The notes beneath the pieces were generated by a model. The model did not search any database. It saw nothing but the letters and a program-made list of their open reading frames with translations, and was not told the DNA's origin. Positions 8,743 through 17,103 of a stretch of 64,000 nucleotides of DNA are shown here, piece after piece (position 1 is the first letter of the stretch; every line of letters starts with the position of its first letter). The position numbers and the translations under genes are program-made. Origin of the DNA: Tenggerimyces flavus (lineage in GTDB: Bacteria; Actinomycetota; Actinomycetes; Propionibacteriales; Actinopolymorphaceae); the NCBI RefSeq assembly GCF_016907715.1, contig NZ_JAFBCM010000001.1, forward strand, positions 3,658,001 to 3,722,000, written 5' to 3'.

Positions 8743-9741
8743 ATGACGACGATCTACGACGTGGCCCGCCAGGCGCAGGTGTCGGCCGCGACCGTGTCGC
8801 GGGTCCTGAACGGGCGCGCGACCGTCGACCCGGTGCTGGTCGAGCGGGTGCAGGAAGCGGTGCGTTCGCTCGGCTATCGGCGCAACGCCGTGGCCCGGAA
8901 CCTCCGCCGCAGCCGGACCATGCTGTGGGGGCTGATCATCTCCGACATCGGCAACCCGTTCTTCACCGCGCTCGCCCGCGGGGTGGAGGACGTGGCGCAG
9001 GCCGAGGGGTACTCGGTGGCGCTGTGCAACTCCGACGAGAACCCGGCGAAGGAGAGCCAGTACATCGGCGTCGTGCTCGACGAGCAGATGGCCGGCGTGA
9101 TCATCTCGCCGTCGGGCCGTGGCCGCGACGTCCGGCTGCTGATCGAGGCGAACACGCCGGTCGTGGCGATCGACCGCGAGCTGCGGGCGGCGACCGTCGA
9201 CAGCGTGCTGGTCGACAACGAGCATGGCGCCGAGCTCGCGACCTCGCACCTGATCGAGTCGGGCTACCGGCGCATCGCCTGCATCACCGGCCCGAAGCAG
9301 CTGTCCACGGCCACCCAGCGGCTGCGCGGCTACAAGCGGGCGCTGGCCGCGGCCGGGCTGCCGATGGACGAGTCGCTGGTGCGGTACTCCGACTACCGGG
9401 AGGCCGGCGCGTTCGAGGCGATGGAGTCGCTGCTGGACTCGGAGACCGCCCGGCCGGACGCGGTGTTCGCCGCGAACAACCTCACCACGGTCGGCGCGAT
9501 GGACTGTCTCGTCAGCCGTGGCGTGAAGGTGCCGGTCGAGGTGGGTTTCGTCGGGTTCGACGACATCCCGTGGGCACACCTGGTGCGGCCGTCGTTGACG
9601 ACCGTGGCGCAGCCGACGTACGAGCTCGGCCAGACCGCGGCGCGGCTGCTGGTCGAGCGCATCAAGGAGCCCTCCCGCCCACCCGCGCGGGTGGTGTTGC
9701 GTACAGTCCTGCACGAGCGGGACAGCAGTCGCCGGCCGTAG
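8743..9741 (+). CDS. LacI-family transcriptional regulator
   Basis: 332 residues. The N-terminal helix-turn-helix (TIYDVARQAQVSAATVSRVL, residues 2-21) and hinge helix (GYRRNAVARNLRR) are typical. A periplasmic-binding-protein-like effector domain follows (IISDIGNPFFTALARGVED ... VGFVGFDDIPWA ... LTTVAQP). The ligand is probably a sugar or related small molecule, but no sugar transporter or catabolic operon is adjacent, so the target is unknown. A purine-rich ribosome site (GAGGAG) supports the ATG at 8743. Confidence 0.93.
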   Translation: MTTIYDVARQAQVSAATVSRVLNGRATVDPVLVERVQEAVRSLGYRRNAVARNLRRSRTMLWGLIISDIGNPFFTALARGVEDVAQAEGYSVALCNSDENPAKESQYIGVVLDEQMAGVIISPSGRGRDVRLLIEANTPVVAIDRELRAATVDSVLVDNEHGAELATSHLIESGYRRIACITGPKQLSTATQRLRGYKRALAAAGLPMDESLVRYSDYREAGAFEAMESLLDSETARPDAVFAANNLTTVGAMDCLVSRGVKVPVEVGFVGFDDIPWAHLVRPSLTTVAQPTYELGQTAARLLVERIKEPSRPPARVVLRTVLHERDSSRRP

Positions 9742-10138
9742 CGCTTTCGCAAAATGCGTCCATGAGGACTGGGTAAACGCCAGACGACTTACGGAAGAAT
9801 GGGGCGCATTCGTTCGGCCGAATTCGTCGGGTAACGCCATGGGTGAGGTGAGGAGTCATGCCCTGTGGGCGTGGCGTAAGCCCGTTCCAGGCGTGGCGGC
9901 GAGGCGCGCGGGCCGTTCGGGCTTGCGGGTAAGGGAAAATCGTTCGTCTCCGAACCGCCTGTGCGGAAGTGGTGACGAATTGCTGACCGGCGTGTCCAGG
10001 GGCTGATCTTGGTTTGCGCGGGTGTTTCTTGAGGGTCAATGATGCGAGAGCGAGTTCGTCTTCCTTGACGTGACGGGTGATTGGCCGAGGCTGCCGTGGG
10101 GTAGCTGATCGCTGGAAGCCGTCACTACGGGGGTAGGG
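9742..10138 (+). promoter_or_regulatory. 397-bp leader region, possible structured RNA
   Basis: No gene is seen. The stretch 9780-9990 contains several short complementary blocks, and two of its elements, GGCCGAATTCGTC and TCTCCGAACCGCC, weakly recall the conserved 5' and 3' ends of ydaO/c-di-AMP riboswitches. The middle conserved blocks do not match well, so I do not call a riboswitch. It precedes a small membrane-protein gene. A covariance-model scan would settle the question. Confidence 0.2.
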
Positions 10139-10441
10139 ATGCTGAAGCAGTTGGAGCGAACAAGGCAGCGGCCGGCCAAGGGCCAGGGTCCGGGTGCCTC
10201 AGCCCTGGCATTCCTGGCCCTCGTGGTCATCGTCGTAGGCGGTGTCGGCGCGATCGTGAGCTGGCTTCTCTGGTCCGGGCTGGGCGTCGGCGTAGGCATC
10301 ATCGGCGGCGTGGCCATCGTGGCGAGCGGAGGCCTCTTCGTCTGGTCCGAGTCCCGACTGGGCGCTCGCCCCAAGTCCCCAGCCACGTCACCCACCGCCG
10401 GTTCTGAGTCGGAGCCCGAAACCTCGGACCACCCGCGCTAG
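10139..10441 (+). CDS. Small two-helix membrane protein, unknown function
   Basis: 100 residues. A basic N-terminus ([14 protein letters not shown]) is followed by two hydrophobic segments (about 21-46 and 48-68) and a Ser/Pro/Glu-rich tail. GGGGGTAGGG just upstream of the ATG is a fair ribosome site, and codon use matches the neighbours. I do not recognise a family. It lies 57 bp before rlmN and may share its transcript. Confidence 0.6.
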   Translation: MLKQLERTRQRPAKGQGPGASALAFLALVVIVVGGVGAIVSWLLWSGLGVGVGIIGGVAIVASGGLFVWSESRLGARPKSPATSPTAGSESEPETSDHPR

Positions 10442-10497
10442 CCACCCCTCCCAGGCGGCGGGAGCGATTGGCGGCACCGCCTACACTGGGCGGAGCC

Positions 10498-11601
10498 ATG
10501 AACCAGCCAGTCGAGCTCGTCTTCGCCGCACCGCGCCGAGGGAAGCCGCCCCGTCATCTCGCCGATCTGAGCCCCACCGAGCGCCGCGAGGCGCTGACCG
10601 AGCTCGGGCAGCCGGCGTATCGCGCCAGGCAGCTGTCCACGCACTACTTCGCGCGGTACATCGACGACCCCGCCGAGATGACCGACCTCCCGGCGACCGG
10701 ACGCGACCAGATCGTCGACGGGTTGCTGCCGAACCTGCTGACGCCCATCCGCACGCTCACCAGCGACGGCGGCACGACGGTCAAGTCGGTGTGGCGCCTG
10801 TTCGACGGCGCGCTCGTCGAGTCCGTGCTCATGCGCTACCCCGGCCGCGTCACGATGTGCGTCTCCAGCCAGGCGGGCTGCGGGATGGCCTGCCCGTTCT
10901 GCGCCACCGGCCAAGCCGGCCTCACCCGCAACCTGTCCACCGCCGAGATCGTCGGCCAGGTCGTCGCCGGTTCCCGCATGCTCGCCCGCGGCGAGGTGGA
11001 GGGCGGCCCCGGCCGGATCTCGAACATCGTCTTCATGGGCATGGGCGAGCCGATGGCCAACTACCGCACGGTGATCTCCGCTGTCCGTAGGTTCACCGAT
11101 CCCGTCCCGGACGGCCTCGGCATCTCCCAGCGCGGCGTCACCGTGTCGACCGTCGGCCTGGTGCCGAGGATCAAGCAGCTCACCGAAGAGGGCCTGAACG
11201 TCACGCTCGCCGTCTCCCTGCACGCCCCCGACGACGAGCTGCGCGACGAGCTCGTTCCGGTCAACACCCGGTGGAAGGTGCAGGAAGTTCTCGACGCCGC
11301 GTGGGAGTACGCGGCGCGTACCAAGCGGCGGGTGTCGATCGAGTACGCGCTGATCCGCGACATCAACGACCAGGCCTGGCGGGCTGACCTGCTCGGCGAG
11401 CTGCTCGCCGGCCAGCTCGTGCACGTCAACCTGATCCCGCTGAACCCCACGCCCGGCTCGAAGTGGACCGCCTCGCGCCCCGAGGACGAGCGCGAGTTCG
11501 TCCGCCGGCTCGAGGCCCACGGTGTACCCGTCACCGTCCGCGACACCCGCGGCCGCGAGATCGACGGCGCCTGCGGCCAGCTCGCCGCGAAAACTAGCTA
11601 G
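10498..11601 (+). CDS. rlmN: Dual-specificity RNA methyltransferase RlmN
   Basis: 367 residues. This radical-SAM enzyme methylates C2 of A2503 in 23S rRNA and A37 of some tRNAs. The radical-SAM cysteines are C128-x3-C132-x2-C135 (CGMACPFC). The C-terminal catalytic Cys359 is in DGACGQL. Other family motifs are GMGEPMANY and [17 protein letters not shown]. The ATG at 10498 is preferred to a TTG 30 bp upstream because GGCGGAG precedes it and the family begins near here. In many actinobacteria it is adjacent to cdsA and dxr; here both neighbours are far away. Confidence 0.97.
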   Translation: MNQPVELVFAAPRRGKPPRHLADLSPTERREALTELGQPAYRARQLSTHYFARYIDDPAEMTDLPATGRDQIVDGLLPNLLTPIRTLTSDGGTTVKSVWRLFDGALVESVLMRYPGRVTMCVSSQAGCGMACPFCATGQAGLTRNLSTAEIVGQVVAGSRMLARGEVEGGPGRISNIVFMGMGEPMANYRTVISAVRRFTDPVPDGLGISQRGVTVSTVGLVPRIKQLTEEGLNVTLAVSLHAPDDELRDELVPVNTRWKVQEVLDAAWEYAARTKRRVSIEYALIRDINDQAWRADLLGELLAGQLVHVNLIPLNPTPGSKWTASRPEDEREFVRRLEAHGVPVTVRDTRGREIDGACGQLAAKTS

Positions 11602-11604
11602 ATG

Positions 11605-11694
11605 GTCGCAGCCCCGGCTCGCGAAGGTTCGCTGCGTCTGTCAGCTGCCAACCGATGCGCACGCTGGGCTGCTTCAGCCGAGCCGGACTGCGAC
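11605..11694. terminator. Hairpin between convergent rlmN and phosphoesterase genes
   Basis: Complementary arms at 11605-11621 (GTCGCAGCCCCGGCTCG) and 11679-11694 (CGAGCCGGACTGCGAC) enclose the short gap between the two converging genes. There is one bulge, and the loop is long (57 nt). It probably acts as a bidirectional terminator. No U-run is present. Confidence 0.45.
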
Positions 11695-11696
11695 GT

Positions 11697-13841
11697 CTAA
11701 CCAGGCAAGGCGATTCCGCGGACGACGCCGGCCTGGTCGGCGGCGACCAGCAGGCCGTCCACGACGACTGGCGTGCTGAACGTGTTGGCCGGCGAGAGCT
11801 GCAGCCGGTGGCCGACCGCTCCGGTGGCGAGGTCGAGGCTGGCGAGCAGCCCGGTGGTCGCCACGATCCAGGCTCTCTCACCCGCGATCACTGGCCCGGC
11901 GTTCAACGTCCGTACGCCGACCTCTGAGCGCCAGGTCGCGACGCCGGTCGTGGGCGAGACCAGCTGGAACCGGCTGAACTCGTCGACGATCAGCAGCCGC
12001 TGGTCGTCGAGCAGGATCGACGGCGGGTACAGCGCGCCACTCGGTACGGTCCAGCGCACCGCGCCGGTCGCCCGGTCCAACGCTGTCGCGCTGGTGACCG
12101 TCGAGACGAGCACGGTGCCGTTCGGCAGCAGCTCGAGCACGTCGTCCCACGGTCCGTAGATGAGCCGGACGTACGCGGTCGTCCGCGTGGTCATCGACGC
12201 GGTCCACAATTCCGCGCCGGTGCGGGCGTCGAACGCGTACGCGTTGCCATCCCCGCCGCCGGCGTAGACGCGCTCGCCGTCACACGCGACCCGGCCGGCG
12301 AAGAACCCGTGCAGGTCGGCGGACCACGCACGCGCGCCGGTGCGGGCGTCGACCGCGTACAGCGTCGTGCCCGCGGTGAAGATCACCAGCTCGCGGCCGT
12401 CGACGGTGGTGGCGAGCGGCATGCTGAGCACCGGGTCAGGCGTACGGAATCGCCAAGCCCGCTGGCCGTCCCGTGCTCGGAGGGCGTAGAGGTGATGGTC
12501 CGCCGACGGGACGAAGACCGTACGCCCGTCGGCGCTGAACGCCGCGCCGCGGTAGACCGGGCCGACCTTGGTGTCCCACTCGACGCGGGCTCGGCTCTCG
12601 GTCGGCCGGAACGCCTTCACGGTGCCGGCTGTCGACGCGGCGACGACGAGGTCGCCGTACGCGGCAAGAGCGCCCTGCACCTTGCCCGCGAGCCTGGTCG
12701 TCCACCGCACCGACGGGCCGCCAGTAGGGCGCGGCAACGAGAACGGCTCGGTCCGGTCGTACCGCGTCCCGGCGGCGTCGGCGACCCGTACCTGCAGGCG
12801 ATGCGCGCCCGGCGGCAACGCGGACACGTCGACCGAGCCCGACCAGGTGGAACTCGAGGCGGTGAGGTCGACCCAGGTGCCGTTGTTGCTGCCGCCGAAG
12901 ACGTGCTGCGGGTAGACCTGCGCCTGCACGGTCTGGGCTTGTGCGCGGCGGGCAAGGCGAACGGAGACCGCGAGCGACCCGGCGGCCTGGTCGAGGTCGA
13001 TGTCGACCGGCTTGAGGTCGGTGTCGTCGCGGCCGAGTGGGATCGTTGCCACGTCGCGGCGGGTCGTCGTCCCGTCGGCGTTGATCGTGACGAGCTCGAC
13101 CTTGAGAGCGGTGGCGAGGCGTTCGACCGCGTAGTACCAAGGGCCGTCCTTGGTGGCGTCGGCCGCGACCTGGGTGAGCCCGTTGAAGCGCTGGACCTGC
13201 TCGGTGTGGATGTGCCCGGCGAAGATCGCGCGCACCGGGTAGGGCGCGATCGTCTCGAGGAACGCGTCCTGGTCGTTGACGTAGTAGTAGTGCGCGCTGA
13301 GCGGGTAGTGCAGGAACAGCACGGACGGGCGCTGCCCAGCGCGGCGGAGGTCGCGGTCCAGCCAGGCGAGGTCCTCGGGTCCGAACAGCCCGGGCTCCTG
13401 CAGCAGCGTCGTCGGGTCGAGCCCGACGACGTGCAGGCCGCCGAGGTCGAACGAGAACGGCGCGGGGCCGAACTTCTCGCGGTAGAGCTCGGCGCCGTTC
13501 ACGTCCCAGCGGACCTCGTGGTTGCCGGGCACGTGGCGGACGCGGGGCCGGAGCGATTCGGGGATGGTGGAGAGGTAGGCGTCGATCTCGCCGCGGGAGC
13601 CGTACTCGGTGATGTCGCCGCAGTTCAGCACGAAGTCGGGATCTGCGGCGTCGATGGCCGCGAAGATCCTGGTGAGGAGTGCGTGCCTGGTGGGGTCGTC
13701 GACGTTGGAGTGCGTGTCGGTGACCACCGCGAACCGCACCCCGGAGCCAGTGTCCGCGTTCGCCGGCTGACTCGTCGCAGCGATCGCCCCGGCCGCGCCG
13801 AGAGCGAGAAACCCACGCCGTCCCCACACCTGTCCAGTCAT
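11697..13841 (-). CDS. Tat-exported calcineurin-like phosphoesterase fused to a PQQ-type beta-propeller
   Basis: 714 residues. A twin-arginine signal (GRRGFLALGAAGAIA, residues 7-21) precedes the metallophosphoesterase domain: DTH (42-44), GD (75-76), GNHE (106-109), LHYP (177-180) and GHIH (209-212), a complete two-metal site. A beta-sandwich-like linker follows (about 270-370). From about 375 come repeated blades of the WD/PQQ type (AYGDLVVAAS, LYALRARDGQRAWRF, AYAFDARTGAELW, ALDRATGAVRW). Folding before export fits a metalloenzyme. The substrate is unknown; a cell-surface phosphodiesterase is likely. It stands alone and converges with rlmN. Confidence 0.87.
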   Translation of the reverse strand: MTGQVWGRRGFLALGAAGAIAATSQPANADTGSGVRFAVVTDTHSNVDDPTRHALLTRIFAAIDAADPDFVLNCGDITEYGSRGEIDAYLSTIPESLRPRVRHVPGNHEVRWDVNGAELYREKFGPAPFSFDLGGLHVVGLDPTTLLQEPGLFGPEDLAWLDRDLRRAGQRPSVLFLHYPLSAHYYYVNDQDAFLETIAPYPVRAIFAGHIHTEQVQRFNGLTQVAADATKDGPWYYAVERLATALKVELVTINADGTTTRRDVATIPLGRDDTDLKPVDIDLDQAAGSLAVSVRLARRAQAQTVQAQVYPQHVFGGSNNGTWVDLTASSSTWSGSVDVSALPPGAHRLQVRVADAAGTRYDRTEPFSLPRPTGGPSVRWTTRLAGKVQGALAAYGDLVVAASTAGTVKAFRPTESRARVEWDTKVGPVYRGAAFSADGRTVFVPSADHHLYALRARDGQRAWRFRTPDPVLSMPLATTVDGRELVIFTAGTTLYAVDARTGARAWSADLHGFFAGRVACDGERVYAGGGDGNAYAFDARTGAELWTASMTTRTTAYVRLIYGPWDDVLELLPNGTVLVSTVTSATALDRATGAVRWTVPSGALYPPSILLDDQRLLIVDEFSRFQLVSPTTGVATWRSEVGVRTLNAGPVIAGERAWIVATTGLLASLDLATGAVGHRLQLSPANTFSTPVVVDGLLVAADQAGVVRGIALPG

Positions 13842-13917
13842 GCCGGCGACGCTAACGGCACTGCCGTACGTGCAACGTGAACAGACCGCAAGCGGACGGT
13901 GAAACGCCTCCTTCTGG

Positions 13918-14399
13918 TCAGCGTTCGACCTGCTCGTCCAGCCGCGCGCGGAGCTGGTGCACCTCCTCGGTGAGCCGCTCGACCTCGACCGTGGTGATGG
14001 TGGCGGCCCGACTACTGCGCTTCACGTCGAGGATGGCGAGCGCCTCACAACCATGAGCGGGCCTCGCGGATCCGGGCACGTACTGCGATGTGCTCATGAA
14101 GCGATCGCGCCGCGCACCGGAGAGGACGTCGACCAGCGTGACCATCCGCGGCAACCGTGGCGGACGAGGACGAGCAACGTCAGGAAGTGGTGCACCAACC
14201 GCCATCGCTCCTCGGTGATCGCGAGGCGGACGAAGGAGACGATCGCCCACGCTGCCCAGACGACGGCGGCGCAGACGGCCCGTGTGCCGGCAGGCAAGGC
14301 TGGTTGCAGGATGGGTACCGCGTAGGCGGTGAGGAACAGGACGGCGACTGCGGTGAGCGGCCATTCGAGTCGCCGTTCCCAACTGGCCAAGCGAGTCAT
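13918..14399 (-). pseudogene. Broken ion-channel (potassium-channel-like) gene
   Basis: The ATG at 14399 opens a frame that reads ERRLEWPLTAVAVLFLTAYA ... RAVCAAVVWAAWAIVSF ... ERWRLVHHFLTLLVLV, which resembles the first two helices of actinobacterial voltage-gated-like potassium channels. It is cut short at 14094. A second frame then carries a channel-like tail: AATITTVEVERLTEEVHQLRAR, split here into AATITTVEVERLTEEV and HQLRAR, a coiled-coil C-terminus ending at 13918. The helices S3-S6 and the pore loop are missing. This is best explained by an internal deletion plus frameshift. Expected length is about 750 bp; 482 bp remain. Confidence 0.6.
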
Positions 14400-14457
14400 G
14401 CCGATCAGGCTGCACGCGATAGCCCGCCGCGGTGGCCGACTTTGCCCAATTGACGCA

Positions 14458-15456
14458 TTACTCCGGTCGGGTCGGGGCGAGCTCGGCGGCTTGGCGGAGG
14501 GCTTCGAGCATGCTGCCCTCCTCCGCTGTTCCCGTTCCCGCGATGTCGAAGGCCGTGCCGTGGTCGACCGAGGTGCGGATCACGGGTAGGCCGACGGTGA
14601 TGTTCACGCCGGCGTCCAGGCCCAGCACCTTCACGGGGCAGTGGCCCTGGTCGTGGTACATCGCCACCACCGCGTCGAAGTCGCCGCGGACGGCACGGAA
14701 GAACACGGTGTCCGCGGGCAACGGACCCTGCGCGTCGATCCCCGCGGCACGAGCGGCCTCCACGCCGGGGGCCACCTTGGACTCCTCTTCGCCGTTGCCG
14801 AACAGGCCGTTCTCGCCCGCATGCGGGTTGATCCCGCAGACCGCGATCCGCGGCTCGGCGATCCCGGACTTCACCAACGTCGCATGCGCGCGAACGATCG
14901 TCCGTTCCACCAAGCCCGGCTCGATCCGCGCCACTGCGTCCAGCAGTCCGAGGTGCGTCGTGCAGTGGATCACCCGCAACGAAGGCGCCGACAGCATCAT
15001 CGACACCTCCGGCGTCCCGGTCAGCTCCGCCAGGATCTCCGTGTGCCCTGGGTACACGTGCCCGCCCGCGTGCAGGGCCGCCTTGTTCAACGGGGCCGTG
15101 CAGATCGCGTCTACCTCGCCGCCCATGGCCAACGCCACCGCGCGCTCGATGTAGCGGAACGCCGCGTCGCCCGCCACCGGTGACAGTTCGCCGAACGGCA
15201 GGTCAGCGGGGATCAGCGCGAGGTCCACGCACGAGACCTCACCGGGCGAGAACGTCGCCTCCAACGGACCGGAGACCGCACGCAAGGTCAGCTTGACACC
15301 GGTGATCTCGACCGCGCGGGCGAGCCGCGCGAGGTCGCCGACAACGAACGGCCGGCACCTCTCGTACACCGACGGCTGCGCCAACGCCTTCACGACAACC
15401 TCCGGACCGACGCCGGCCGCGTCGCCCATCGTGATCGCGATGATCGGACGGTTCAT
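14458..15456 (-). CDS. PdxA-family 4-phospho-acid-sugar dehydrogenase (PdxA2-like)
   Basis: 332 residues, full length for the PdxA family. It starts PIIAITMGDAAGVGPEVVVKAL, and metal-binding His motifs appear as YPGHTEIL, INPHAGENG and YHDQGHCP. Biosynthetic PdxA oxidizes 4-phosphohydroxythreonine for vitamin B6. The gene here overlaps by 4 bp with a DUF1537 acid-sugar kinase, the known partner of PdxA2, which oxidizes 4-phospho-D-threonate or -erythronate. A catabolic role is therefore more likely than B6 synthesis. Kinase and dehydrogenase would convert a four-carbon acid sugar to dihydroxyacetone phosphate and CO2. Assignment to threonate or erythronate is inference. Confidence 0.88.
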   Translation of the reverse strand: MNRPIIAITMGDAAGVGPEVVVKALAQPSVYERCRPFVVGDLARLARAVEITGVKLTLRAVSGPLEATFSPGEVSCVDLALIPADLPFGELSPVAGDAAFRYIERAVALAMGGEVDAICTAPLNKAALHAGGHVYPGHTEILAELTGTPEVSMMLSAPSLRVIHCTTHLGLLDAVARIEPGLVERTIVRAHATLVKSGIAEPRIAVCGINPHAGENGLFGNGEEESKVAPGVEAARAAGIDAQGPLPADTVFFRAVRGDFDAVVAMYHDQGHCPVKVLGLDAGVNITVGLPVIRTSVDHGTAFDIAGTGTAEEGSMLEALRQAAELAPTRPE

Positions 15457-16529
15457 CGAACTCCCTCGAGCGTCTCGACTGCACGAACCAGACTGTCAGC
15501 ATCGCCGAACGTCCCCGCCTTGGTCACCACCGGCCCACGCCACGCACCGGACGCGAGCGACACGGGCACGCCGTGTTCGATCTCGTCCACCAGCTCCAAC
15601 GCGGTCACCCCGAACGCCCGCAGCACCGACGACGCCGTCTCGCCACCGGTCAGGACGAGCCCTCCGACGGAGGGCGCGTGCCGCGCGAGCTCGTCCGCGA
15701 GGAGGCGAACGTGCCGAACGTCCTCCTCGCCGGGTGACAGGTCCAGCGCGACGACCGGGCTCGCCCCCTCCCGCAGCGCAAGACCCAGCTGCGACAAAGA
15801 GACGATCGGACGGCCGCGCGCGTCGAGCTGGGCGACCTGGGACGCGGCGCGCGGCGCCATGCTGCCCACCACGGTCAGCACCGGCCGTACCGAAGGAACG
15901 GCGGAGGCGAAGGACCCCGCAAGCCCCAGGGCAGCGGGCAGCTCGGCGGCAAGACCGCCCGAACCCACCCAAACCACGTCCCGTCCCAGCGACGCGCCGG
16001 CAACGGCGAGCGTGCGCAGATCCACGGTCGTCGAGGCGTCGCATACCACCGCGCGGACGCCGTCCGACCCCACGACTTCGGCGTTCGGCAAAGCGGAGAC
16101 CCCCGCCGCGACCAGCGTCCCGACCAGGTGCGAGACAGGCCGACCCCGGTCGAGCTGCCAGCCGTCCACGGTCGTTCGCCCGACCGCGGGGAACGCCGGC
16201 GCGACGATCGCGACCGACCGCGGCCCCCAGGCGTCCAGCGCGGCCCGCACCTCGGGTCCGAGCTGGCCGCGCGCCAACGAGTCGACCTTCTTGTACAGGG
16301 TCTCCACACCCGCCGAGCGCGCCGCCGCGACAGCCAAGCCGACCCGTTCGGCAGCGGCGGCAGCCCCCAGCGCACGCGTGCCGAGATCGAGTGCAACGAC
16401 GTCGTACGGCCCCGACAACAGCGAAAGGTCCCAGCCCACAACGGTCCGCAGCCCCGAGCGCCGGAAGCCGATCCCGGTGTCCGCCGCGCCGGTCAGGTCG
16501 TCGGCCAGGACAGCAACGAGAGGCGCCAT
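15453..16529 (-). CDS. Four-carbon acid sugar kinase (DUF1537 family)
   Basis: 358 residues. The N-terminal substrate domain begins with the family hallmark LADDLTGAADTG (8-19). The C-terminal nucleotide-binding domain has LVLTGGETASSVL and VVTKAGTFGD. The family phosphorylates D-threonate, D-erythronate or related acids at the 4-position. It is somewhat shorter than many members (about 420), but both domains are present. It is the first gene of a two-gene operon with the PdxA2-like dehydrogenase (ATGA overlap). No dedicated transporter or regulator is adjacent. Confidence 0.85.
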   Translation of the reverse strand: MAPLVAVLADDLTGAADTGIGFRRSGLRTVVGWDLSLLSGPYDVVALDLGTRALGAAAAAERVGLAVAAARSAGVETLYKKVDSLARGQLGPEVRAALDAWGPRSVAIVAPAFPAVGRTTVDGWQLDRGRPVSHLVGTLVAAGVSALPNAEVVGSDGVRAVVCDASTTVDLRTLAVAGASLGRDVVWVGSGGLAAELPAALGLAGSFASAVPSVRPVLTVVGSMAPRAASQVAQLDARGRPIVSLSQLGLALREGASPVVALDLSPGEEDVRHVRLLADELARHAPSVGGLVLTGGETASSVLRAFGVTALELVDEIEHGVPVSLASGAWRGPVVTKAGTFGDADSLVRAVETLEGVR

Positions 16530-16548
16530 GCCAAGCCACGGTAGTTGA

Positions 16549-17103
16549 TCAGTCGTCGCCCTCGGCGGGGTCGGAGAGCCGGGACAGCGGGAGCACGTAC
16601 CAGACCGCGAGGAACAACACGGCGATCGCGATACTGATGATCCACGCGAACGACCGTTGCAGCACCAGGTCCAGGACGAGCAGGACAGCGGAAGAGATCG
16701 CGAGCCAGAGCGCGACCATGCCGACGTGGGTGAGCCGGTTCGACATCTTGACGATCTCGACCTTGCGACCGCGCCCGAACAGCACCCGGTGGTACGCGAC
16801 CGGCGCCATCAGGAAGATCGTCGCGACACAGCTCAGCAGCAGCGTGGTGAAGTACACGCCCTTCTCGAACCCGTCCGCGGAGGCGAACCGAGGCTGAACG
16901 GCGAGGATCAGCAGGAAACCGAACAGGATCTGCACGCCGGTCTGCAGAACCCGCAGCTCCTGCAGCATCTCGCCGAGGTTCCGGTCGGCGCGCTCGGCCG
17001 GGGACTCCTGCCTGCCGTCGGGCCTCGCGTCGGGCCTCGCGTCGGGTTGGCCGTCCTCGTTCACGCCGGAACTATGCCCACTCGAGGGCAGGTCACGCGT
17101 CAC
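16549..17103 (-). CDS. DUF6328 family membrane protein
   Basis: 184 residues. A charged N-terminal region with repeated DARPD units is followed by LGEMLQELRVLQTGVQILFGFLL and three more hydrophobic segments, the arrangement of DUF6328 proteins found in many actinobacteria. The function is unknown. The GTG at 17103 overlaps the upstream LOG-family gene by 11 bp. A GTG at 17064 is a possible shorter start, and neither has a strong ribosome site. Confidence 0.72.
   Translation of the reverse strand: MTRDLPSSGHSSGVNEDGQPDARPDARPDGRQESPAERADRNLGEMLQELRVLQTGVQILFGFLLILAVQPRFASADGFEKGVYFTTLLLSCVATIFLMAPVAYHRVLFGRGRKVEIVKMSNRLTHVGMVALWLAISSAVLLVLDLVLQRSFAWIISIAIAVLFLAVWYVLPLSRLSDPAEGDD

Noticed and set aside
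10468-10497. An upstream TTG start for rlmN
   Set aside because: The ATG at 10498 has a better ribosome site and fits the family's N-terminus.
13918-14415. A single intact 165-codon gene at the channel remnant
   Set aside because: Only its last ~40 residues look like protein; the front half is out of frame with the recognisable helices.
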